DNA of 64,000 nt from an uncultured Bacteroidia bacterium (GTDB lineage Bacteria; Bacteroidota; Bacteroidia; Bacteroidales; Prolixibacteraceae), in NCBI GenBank assembly GCA_903902325.1, contig CAIUUO010000183.1, positions 26,197 through 90,196 of the forward strand, read 5' to 3'. Each line of letters starts with the position of its first letter. The first letter of the stretch is position 1. The translations under genes were made by a program, and so were the position numbers. The notes under the pieces are model-generated. The model saw only the letters and a program-made list of their open reading frames with translations, searched no databases and was not told the origin of the DNA. Shown piece by piece: positions 40,314 to 47,865 of the stretch.

Positions 40314-42713
40314 ATGGTAAAAACAGATTTTTCAAGGCCGGTAAGACTTTTTCAGAAGTTGGCCGGCCTTTGTTTTTTTGTGTTGATGTTGGGTTTTCCT
40401 TTGCAAGCCCAGCTTTACCTTCAAACGGTGAAAGGGACCCTCCGTGATCAGGAGACTCGTCAGCCTGTTGTTGGCGCGACCCTTCAGCTTGTGAATCAAT
40501 CGGGAAGTTATACTGCATTTTCGGATACCGACGGAAATTTCAAAATCAGGATACCTTCGGGCCGGTGGGACATCCTGATTTCGATGATCGGCTACGGACC
40601 AAAGAGCGTTCAAAACCTTCAGGTTGGAACAGGGAAGGAGGTGGTACTTGAGATTCCCCTGGAAGCAAAAGTTTACGAAACCGCTGAAGTTCAGGTTTCA
40701 GCAGCGAGGCAGACCTGGCTTAAGCCGGCGAGCGGAGCGAGTGTCAGAACCCTGCAGAGTCAGGATGCCTCCAGGTTTGCAGGGGGTTATTATGACCCGC
40801 TGAGGATGGTGGCCAATTTTGCCGGAATTACCAGCGGAAACAGCGATGATAGCAATGAGATTGTCGTCAGAGGGAATTCGCCCCTGGGCATGCTATGGCG
40901 TCTGGAGGGACTTGAAATTCCAAATCCCAACCACTTGTCAGACGGTGTCGGGAGTAACGGTGGGGCTTATTCAATGATTTCTACAAATGTTTTGGCTGAT
41001 TTTGATTTTTATACTGGTGCGTTCCCTGCAGAATTTGGGAATGCAACTTCGGGAGTGATGGATTTAAGGCTCAGGAAAGGAAATTCAGACAAGCATGAAT
41101 TCGGATTGCAGCTGAGTGTGGTAGGCGCAGAGGCCGCTGCCGAGGGTCCGCTTGGAAAATCCACAGGAAACTCCTATCTCTTTGACATGAGATATGCTAA
41201 TTTCAATATCCTCCAAAAATATGGTATCATCAATATTCAGGATTTGAGCATCATTCCTGCTTCAATGGACTGGACCTTCAAAATGAACTTCCACGGGGCC
41301 AAAATGGGAGAACTTGAGTTTTTTACAGTTGGAGGGAAAAGCAAAACCGGGAATGAAGCCTCGCAAAATAAATCGGATATTCTCAAGGGGTTTGACAATG
41401 ATGAATTTCTGATGGAAGAATCACTCGCGGTTTTTGGCCTAAAACACCTTAAAAACTTCAAAGACGGCAAAACCTACCTGCGGACGATTATAGGATTCAC
41501 CAACTCCGATCAAAACTACCAGCAGGGAGTTGTCGATACAAATATGGTTCATTTGATCAACAAGCAGGATTGGTTTATCTCTCCGGTTCTGCGGGTGACA
41601 GAAATGGTCAACAGAAAAATCGACACCAAAAATTCCATCAGGGCAGGCTTTGAATATCACCGCACTTTTGCTAACATGTTCAGTATACGGCGGCAAACGA
41701 CCCAGTTGTTTGACACGCTGGTCGACCAAAGGGCGCAAAGTTTTTACACCCAATCTTATTTTCAGTGGAAATTCAAGCCAAGCGATGTTTTTGAGCTGGT
41801 TCCTGCCATCCATTCCACCTATACCAGTGTCAACAAGGAAATGACATTCGAACCACGGCTGGGGATGGTTCTGAACCTACCGGGAAACCAGTCGATCAAT
41901 TTTGGCACAGGAATCTATTCGAGAATGGAAGCTCTGCCCCTTTACTATTTCAGGGTGAAAGTTGGGAAAACCCGAGTACCGCTCAACAGTGACCTGAAGA
42001 CGACCAAGGCTTATCACCTGGTAGCCGGATACCGGAAATCTTTTTCCGGTGATCTGAAGGTATCGCTGGAGGCATATTACCAGCACCTGTATGATGTTCC
42101 GGTTGCCGTGAGTCCTTCCAATACCTTTTCGATGGTGAATATTTCGCAGGGGATGCCGGATGTCGACCTCAACAACGTCGGGCTCTCAGACAACAAGGGT
42201 ATTGAACTCACCATTGACAAATCATTTTCACACAGCTATTATATTTTGGCGACGGTATCGCTTTTCGATTCCAAATACATGGCCTCCAATCAGATTTGGT
42301 ATAACACCTACTACAACTCCAATTTTGTTTTCAATTTTGTATGCGGGAAGGAGTTCAAGGTGGGGAAATACAACCAGAACACGCTTGGATTTAATCTCCG
42401 AAACATGGCCAGGGGAGGCTATCGCTATACTCCTCCGGACTATGCACAAAGTATCAAGAAGAAGTACATTGTGTATGATGTGCCGAATACCTATGGAGAG
42501 CATCTTCCGTTTTTTGACAGGATGGATTTTGGGATCATGTACCGCATCAACAAGAAGAGTTCGGCATTCAGCTTTTCGATGGATATCCAGAATGTGCTGA
42601 ACAGGAACAATGTTTACCAGCGTACATTCAGTTATTCAAGCGGGGCAGTGGTTGCCCGGGACAGGAAGTTGATCGGGTTGGTGCCGATTGCGGGGATAAG
42701 GTTTGATTTCTGA
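40314..42713 (+). CDS. TonB-dependent receptor with carboxypeptidase-regulatory-like N-terminal domain
   Basis: VKGTLRDQETRQPVVGATLQL; plug region NEIVVRGNSPLGMLWRLEGLEIPNPNH. Confidence 0.9.
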   Translation: MVKTDFSRPVRLFQKLAGLCFFVLMLGFPLQAQLYLQTVKGTLRDQETRQPVVGATLQLVNQSGSYTAFSDTDGNFKIRIPSGRWDILISMIGYGPKSVQNLQVGTGKEVVLEIPLEAKVYETAEVQVSAARQTWLKPASGASVRTLQSQDASRFAGGYYDPLRMVANFAGITSGNSDDSNEIVVRGNSPLGMLWRLEGLEIPNPNHLSDGVGSNGGAYSMISTNVLADFDFYTGAFPAEFGNATSGVMDLRLRKGNSDKHEFGLQLSVVGAEAAAEGPLGKSTGNSYLFDMRYANFNILQKYGIINIQDLSIIPASMDWTFKMNFHGAKMGELEFFTVGGKSKTGNEASQNKSDILKGFDNDEFLMEESLAVFGLKHLKNFKDGKTYLRTIIGFTNSDQNYQQGVVDTNMVHLINKQDWFISPVLRVTEMVNRKIDTKNSIRAGFEYHRTFANMFSIRRQTTQLFDTLVDQRAQSFYTQSYFQWKFKPSDVFELVPAIHSTYTSVNKEMTFEPRLGMVLNLPGNQSINFGTGIYSRMEALPLYYFRVKVGKTRVPLNSDLKTTKAYHLVAGYRKSFSGDLKVSLEAYYQHLYDVPVAVSPSNTFSMVNISQGMPDVDLNNVGLSDNKGIELTIDKSFSHSYYILATVSLFDSKYMASNQIWYNTYYNSNFVFNFVCGKEFKVGKYNQNTLGFNLRNMARGGYRYTPPDYAQSIKKKYIVYDVPNTYGEHLPFFDRMDFGIMYRINKKSSAFSFSMDIQNVLNRNNVYQRTFSYSSGAVVARDRKLIGLVPIAGIRFDF

Positions 42714-42723
42714 GATTAAATGC

Positions 42724-42966
42724 TCATCCCACATTCGTGAAAGCAGCAAGCAATTCTTGTGCCTGAGTATAATCCGAACCGAAAATTTTGACGTTTACGG
42801 GTGCAATCCCTCCAGGGCTGACGATCCACGGTTCAATTACCGACATCAGCTTATTTTCAATAAATACCATTATACCATTGGCTTCAAGCAAACCCTTGAC
42901 CATGGTGGCTTGGTACAAATCTCCTGAGAATACTTCAACAATTTCGTTTTTGTTGTTCATCGGCAT
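42724..42966 (-). CDS. DUF2007-type putative signal-transducing protein
   Basis: EIVEVFSGDLYQATMVKGLLEANGIMVFIENKLM. Confidence 0.8.
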   Translation of the reverse strand: MPMNNKNEIVEVFSGDLYQATMVKGLLEANGIMVFIENKLMSVIEPWIVSPGGIAPVNVKIFGSDYTQAQELLAAFTNVG

Positions 42967-43062
42967 TTTTACTGATTAACAAAAATAGTTTAAATTCAAT
43001 TTGAATTTACTCTCCCTTTTCTTTATAGTTTTACTATGACCGTTTCATTCAATGGGAGGAAC

Positions 43063-43548
43063 TCATTGATTTCCAATCAGGGCAAAAAATATTGCAATCA
43101 TATTTCTTAGTCCATGAATAAGGACAACTGCGATATATGCATCACTCCAATTGTTTTTTCGCTTATAAAGAATAAAAGCGGTAGATAGAACTATTCCAAA
43201 AAAAATTCCGAAGAAAATGTATGTAATGTTATAGTTGTGTAACAATCCAAAAAGGATTGAAGATATTGCTATTTGAAAGGTAATCTTTTTTGTAATGAAT
43301 CGGTCAACAAGAAAGATTACACCTGCCTGAAATATAATTGTCTCAATAACAGGAGCAATAATTACTGCTTCAATGATTTTAAAAAATTGAATTTCCCCTG
43401 ATGAAGACCTTGGAGGAAGAAATAAGGCAATAGGAATATAAAATACAAATATTAGATAGGATAATAATAGTGAAACACCTACGAATGGAGCAAATCTAAG
43501 GTTCCTCCACCAAATTAATAAGCGTGCAAATTTCTTTGAGATTTTCAT
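43063..43548 (-). CDS. CPBP (CAAX/Abi)-family membrane protein with degenerate motif 1
   Basis: Multiple TM segments; motif 1 ETIIFQ (instead of EExxxR), motif 2 FGLLH, motif 3 HGLRN; start taken at MKISKK, since the track start 43575 falls in a hairpin arm. Confidence 0.65.
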   Translation of the reverse strand: MKISKKFARLLIWWRNLRFAPFVGVSLLLSYLIFVFYIPIALFLPPRSSSGEIQFFKIIEAVIIAPVIETIIFQAGVIFLVDRFITKKITFQIAISSILFGLLHNYNITYIFFGIFFGIVLSTAFILYKRKNNWSDAYIAVVLIHGLRNMIAIFFALIGNQ

Positions 43549-43563
43549 GAATGAAATAGTGAG

Positions 43564-43603
43564 AATGCTAGCCAAATTTGATTTTTTTTATCTGGCTAGC
43601 ATT
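43564..43603 (-). promoter_or_regulatory. Inverted repeat, 11-bp perfect arms, between GG-peptide gene and CPBP gene
   Basis: aatgctagcca (43564-43574) / tggctagcatt (43593-43603), 18-nt A/T-rich loop. Confidence 0.75.
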
Positions 43604-43608
43604 TATCT

Positions 43609-43785
43609 TTAATAACCATGTCCAGTCCAGTTCGCTGGCATTTGTGATCTGTAATAGCTCGTATAGGTTGCGATGTGTCCAATCAGCCCGTCTCCAGTCA
43701 TGACTTCATATACTACTTCAGCTATTTTCAAAAAAATATTTCCGCCTTCAACTTTTTCTAAGTCACTTTTTTCCAACTCTTTCAT
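43609..43785 (-). CDS. 58-aa double-glycine-leader peptide (bacteriocin/pheromone-like precursor), absent from ORF track
   Basis: Translation: MKELEKSDLEKVEGG|NIFLKIAEVVYEVMTGDGLIGHIATYTSYYRSQMPANWTGHGY; fits the L-x3-[DE]-[LI]-x2-[IV]-x-GG spacing. Confidence 0.72.
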   Translation of the reverse strand: MKELEKSDLEKVEGGNIFLKIAEVVYEVMTGDGLIGHIATYTSYYRSQMPANWTGHGY

Positions 43786-43892
43786 AACTCAAATTTATTA
43801 AATTTTAATTTAAAAATCTCCCCACTTTCTTTCCCGTGCAGCAGGTTTTGGCACGCGTAACGTTACAAAACCAAAGGAAAGGAAAGCCACTC

Positions 43893-44237
43893 TCAAATTT
43901 TGACAGTGCGGAAATTTGTTTTGTTAAAATCCAATAAAAATGCAAGATTATAAAAACCACCGTTTACAATTTGAATCTCTTTATTTGACAACTCCTTCAG
44001 GAAAAACCCGCAAATGAATTTTACCTCGCTCGAGTAAATGTAACTTTGGTAACAGAAACTGAACTCAATGGGGGCTCCCATCTCCCGGAGGGTATCAATC
44101 AACCGGTAAAGTGATGCCTCAGAAATTGCAAGTCTTCTGGCAAGGTCATGTGGGGATCCCGTTGCCTTTAAACGGATCAATTGGTCGACCCTCTCAATTA
44201 ATTGGATATGCTGAAGTAGTTTGTTCATAGATTTCAA
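43893..44237 (-). CDS. HTH-domain protein with C-terminal double-glycine motif
   Basis: DLARRLAISEASLYRLIDTLREMGAPIEFS (HTH); ELSNKEIQIVNGG|FYNLAFLLDFNKTNFRTVKI at C-terminus. Confidence 0.7.
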   Translation of the reverse strand: MKSMNKLLQHIQLIERVDQLIRLKATGSPHDLARRLAISEASLYRLIDTLREMGAPIEFSFCYQSYIYSSEVKFICGFFLKELSNKEIQIVNGGFYNLAFLLDFNKTNFRTVKI

Positions 44238-44339
44238 ATACCCATACCCATAAAGTTACCGCAAAAAATTGGCAAAAGAGAATTATTTGCGTTCAAATTT
44301 GGGAAAAGAAGGATAAACGTTGATTGCATTGGACGAATA

Positions 44340-44840
44340 TGTCGACGCTCTTCGGCAAAACCCCGGAGTCGATCCATTTTCCACATTCTTCATCATCCTG
44401 CCTCAATCAAAATCGGCGATTCAGAAAATGCCGCACCCGCACGCTACTATCGGCAAATCCCCGGGGTCGAATTCATTAGCACATTAGCACATCAGCACAT
44501 TAGCACATTCATGTACCCATTCACATTTTCACATTTCCACATTCTTCATCATCCTGCCTCAATCAAAATCGGCGATTCAGAAATCGCCGCACCCGCACGC
44601 TACTATGGGCAAATCCCCGGGGTCGAATTCATTAGCACATTAGCACATCAGCACATTAGCACATTCATCTACCCATTCACATTTCCACATTTCCACATTC
44701 TTCATCATCCTGCCTCAATCAAAATCGGCGATTCAGAAATCGCCGCACCCGCACGCTACTATCGGCAAATCCCCGGGGTCGAATTCATTAGCACATTAGC
44801 ACATCAGCACATTAGCACATTCATGTACCCATTCACATTT
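44340..44840. repeat. Tandem array of a ~156-bp element: partial unit + 3 units
   Basis: Anchor ccacattctt/ccacattctc at 44381, 44537, 44693, 44841 (spacing 156, 156, 148); each unit contains atcggcgattcagaaatcgccg-type hairpin, gcacattagcacatcagcac 8-mers and cacatttccacatttccac 8-mers. Confidence 0.93.
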
Positions 44841-44883
44841 CCACATTCTCCCCGCCAGAGTTTCAGCCTCTCCGTCATCCACA

Positions 44884-44981
44884 CCCCACACCCCATGCCC
44901 CATGCTCCATGCCCCATGCTCCATGCTCCATGCTCCATGCTCCATGCTCCATGCCCTCTGCCGTCTGCCCTCTGCCCTCTG
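44884..44981. repeat. 14-unit heptamer array (CCMCATG/CTCCATG then CCCTCTG)
   Basis: 98 bp, exact 7-bp period: ccccaca ccccatg ccccatg ctccatg ccccatg ctccatg x5 ccctctg ccgtctg ccctctg ccctctg. Confidence 0.92.
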
Positions 44982-44982
44982 C

Positions 44983-45011
44983 AAAAAAAAAGGAAGGCCA
45001 TTCAGCCTTCC
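44983..45011 (-). terminator. Rho-independent terminator of the nrdJ-like gene
   Basis: Minus strand GGAAGGC TGAATG GCCTTCC followed by TTTTTTTTT, 33 nt past the stop. Confidence 0.85.
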
Positions 45012-45043
45012 CCCAGAGATAATTATCATAATTATGAAAACAC

Positions 45044-47590
45044 TCAACCACATTTGGAAGAACCACAATCTGTGCAGATAAGGCATCCTTCCTGATAAAT
45101 CACATTGTCTGAACCGCAACCCTCGCATTTGGCATCTTCGGCGGTAGTACCATTTGGAATGAATTTCTTCAGCGCGCGGGCAACCCCGTTTTTCCAGGTG
45201 TTGATCGATTCCGTATCGAATTGCAGACTGGTGATCAGTTCCACAATTTTCTGAATTGGCATGCTGTGCCTGAGAACGCTGGAGATGAACTTGGCGTAGT
45301 TCCAGAAAGTAGGATTGAATTTGAATGACAATCCCTCGATGGTCGTCTTGTAGCCACGGTTGTTGCGGTACTGGAAATCGTAGCGGGATACGCCGTTTTC
45401 ATCCCTGTTCTTGATGATCCAGCCGTCTGTTACGGAGCGGGGAAGGAGAATACCATCCTCATCATCTGCAAGTCCGGTAAAGATTTCGTACGGCTTTCCA
45501 TCTATCAAACCGATGAAGGCGATCCATTTTTCCTTGTTGTTTTGGAAGCGAACGATATCGGCTTCCAGTATTTCCGGACGTTTGGTCGGGAATACACCCT
45601 CTTTTTTCTTGTCTTTGGTGGAAATCAGAACGCCAGATCTGGAGCCTTCGCGGTAGACGGTTACACCCTTGCAGCCACTTTCCCAGGCCGAAAAGAAGAG
45701 TTTTCCTACCAGTTCCTCCGTGGCCTCTTCGGGCAGGTTGATGGTGACGGAAATGGAGTGATCCACCCATTTCTGGATCTGTCCCTGCATTTTTACCTTG
45801 GCCATCCAGTCGATGTCGTTGGAGGTTGCCTTGGCATACGGAGATTTGCTGACCAGTTCGTCAATCTCATCACTTGAGTATTTCTTGTTGGATTTATACC
45901 CGTTGATTTCCATCCAAAGTTTGAATTTATGGTGGAAGATCAGGTATTCTTCCCAGGAGTCGCCCATCTCATCCACGAAATCGATCCTGGCCTCCTTGTC
46001 GTTCGGATTTACCTTTCTTCTGCGCTTGTAAACAGGCATGAAGACCGGCTCAATACCCGAGGTGGTCTGTGTCATCAGACTGGTTGTCCCGGTAGGTGCG
46101 ATGGTTAGCAGAGCGATATTCCGGCGGCCGTTTTTGGCCATATCCTCATACAAATCGGGATCTGCCAGTGCAAGCCTTTTGATGTAAGGATTGTTGGCCT
46201 CTTTTTTGGTATCGTAAATGGGGAAAGCGCCGCGCTCCTTGGCCAGCATGACTGAGCCGCGGTATGCTTCAATGGCAACTATTTTGTGTACTTCTACCGA
46301 GAAGTCGATGGCATTCTCAGATCCGTACTGCAAACCAAGGGCGGCCAGCATGTCTCCTTCCGCCGTGATCCCGATGCCTGTTCTTCTTCCGTTGATTGCT
46401 TTTTCCTTGATTTTAGCCCACAAATTTAGTTCGACCTGCTTGATCTCTTCGATCTCAGGATCTGCAACGATTTTATCGTAGATGGCATCGATTTTCTCCA
46501 GCTCAAGGTCGATGATATCGTCCATGATGCGCTGTGAAAGCCTGACATGCTGCCTGAAAAGGGCGAAATTGAATTTGGAATGCTCCGTGAAGGGTTGATC
46601 CACATAGGAGTAGAGGTTGATGGCGATCAAGCGGCAACTGTCGTAGGGGCAAAGCGGAATTTCACCGCATGGATTGGTGGAAACCGTGCCGTATCCAAGG
46701 TCCGCATAACAATCAGGGACTGATTCGCGGATCACGGTATCCCAGAATAGAATTCCCGGTTCAGCTGATTTCCAGGCATTGAAGACAATTTTCTGCCAGA
46801 GTTTGGCAGCGTCCGTCTCTTTGGAGTAAACAGGTTCGTTGCTGTTGATGGGGTATTTCTGGTGATAATTGATGCCGTTTCGAACTGCCTTCATGAATTC
46901 ATCATCAATCTTGACAGAGACGTTTGCACCCGTTACTTTACCTTCGTCCATTTTGGCATCAATGAACTGCTCTGAATCAGGGTGTTTGATGGATACAGAA
47001 AGCATCAATGCTCCCCTTCTGCCATCCTGGGCGACTTCCCTCGTAGAATTGGAAAAACGCTCCATGAATGGAACGATACCCGTTGAGGTGAGGGCCGAGT
47101 TTTTAACAGGCGATCCTTTTGGCCTGATGTGTGAGAGGTCATGACCTACTCCACCGCGTCTTTTCATCAATTGGACCTGCTCCTGGTCTACCATCATGAT
47201 ACCACCATACGAATCGGCACCATTTCCAACCACAAAACAGTTCGAAAGAGATCCTGTCTGAAAGTCATTTCCGATACCTGTCATGGGGCCACCTTGTGGT
47301 ACGATGTATTTGAACTGTTCAAATAATTCAAACAGCTCTTTTTCTGTCATCGGATTGGGATATTTTTTTTCCACCCGGGCAATCTCAGACGCCAACCTGT
47401 GGTGCAGATCGTCTGGGGTTAGCTCGAAAAGATTGCCGTAGGAATCTTTCAAGGCATATTTATTGACCCAAACCCTGGCAGCCAACTCATCTCCTTGAAA
47501 ATACTTTAAGGAAGCTTCATAAGCCTCCTCGTTGGAATATGTTTTGAGGTGAGTGTTTTTTTTCATAGTTGAAACGTCATGTGATTCCAT
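45044..47590 (-). CDS. nrdJ: Adenosylcobalamin-dependent (class II) ribonucleoside-diphosphate reductase
   Basis: SLSNCFVVGNGADSYGGIM; RRGGVGHDLSHIRPKG; STNPCGEIPLCPYDSCRL; C-terminal CEGCGSDNVIYQEGCLICTDCGSSKCG. Confidence 0.92.
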   Translation of the reverse strand: MESHDVSTMKKNTHLKTYSNEEAYEASLKYFQGDELAARVWVNKYALKDSYGNLFELTPDDLHHRLASEIARVEKKYPNPMTEKELFELFEQFKYIVPQGGPMTGIGNDFQTGSLSNCFVVGNGADSYGGIMMVDQEQVQLMKRRGGVGHDLSHIRPKGSPVKNSALTSTGIVPFMERFSNSTREVAQDGRRGALMLSVSIKHPDSEQFIDAKMDEGKVTGANVSVKIDDEFMKAVRNGINYHQKYPINSNEPVYSKETDAAKLWQKIVFNAWKSAEPGILFWDTVIRESVPDCYADLGYGTVSTNPCGEIPLCPYDSCRLIAINLYSYVDQPFTEHSKFNFALFRQHVRLSQRIMDDIIDLELEKIDAIYDKIVADPEIEEIKQVELNLWAKIKEKAINGRRTGIGITAEGDMLAALGLQYGSENAIDFSVEVHKIVAIEAYRGSVMLAKERGAFPIYDTKKEANNPYIKRLALADPDLYEDMAKNGRRNIALLTIAPTGTTSLMTQTTSGIEPVFMPVYKRRRKVNPNDKEARIDFVDEMGDSWEEYLIFHHKFKLWMEINGYKSNKKYSSDEIDELVSKSPYAKATSNDIDWMAKVKMQGQIQKWVDHSISVTINLPEEATEELVGKLFFSAWESGCKGVTVYREGSRSGVLISTKDKKKEGVFPTKRPEILEADIVRFQNNKEKWIAFIGLIDGKPYEIFTGLADDEDGILLPRSVTDGWIIKNRDENGVSRYDFQYRNNRGYKTTIEGLSFKFNPTFWNYAKFISSVLRHSMPIQKIVELITSLQFDTESINTWKNGVARALKKFIPNGTTAEDAKCEGCGSDNVIYQEGCLICTDCGSSKCG

Positions 47591-47865
47591 AATTTTAGTT
47601 TTCGTCAGATAAGTAAAAAAATCAAGGTCTTACGAGTTAGATTATAACTATGAGGGGGTCGATCTTTCTGTGGGTAAATATAGTCACAAAGACATTTTTT
47701 CGGACAGTCGAATCTTGTCAAAAAAAATAAAGTTATCAACTTGCAAGTGTTAATATACAGATAAACAATGAGATAAAAATAAATTCGTCTCAAAAAGTTG
47801 ACAAAAAAATAAATTTGTGTGATTATTGCCGAATAAAAATTTCTTCTTCTTGGTGCAGGAAAACC

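Noticed and set aside
43893-44237. Calling the HTH gene a toxin-antitoxin antitoxin
   Set aside because: No toxin-like partner; the neighbour is a GG-leader peptide and a membrane protein, so a peptide-system reading fits better
44340-44840. Possible CRISPR array
   Set aside because: Repeat unit is 156 bp with near-identical units and no unique spacers; no cas genes nearby
44511-45095. 194-aa ORF with 52-aa internal repeats (…HILHHPASIKIGDSEIAAPARYY…)
   Set aside because: Translation of the 156-bp tandem element (156 = 52x3) and heptamer array; runs into the nrdJ terminator and the antisense end of nrdJ; no coding signature
44796-45128. Minus-strand ORFs with MEHGAWSMEHGAWSM repeats
   Set aside because: Translation of the CCATGCT heptamer array
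47600-47865. Possible cobalamin riboswitch upstream of nrdJ
   Set aside because: I looked for a B12-box-like GCCACTG motif and the conserved core in the leader and could not find one; leader is AT-rich without clear structure
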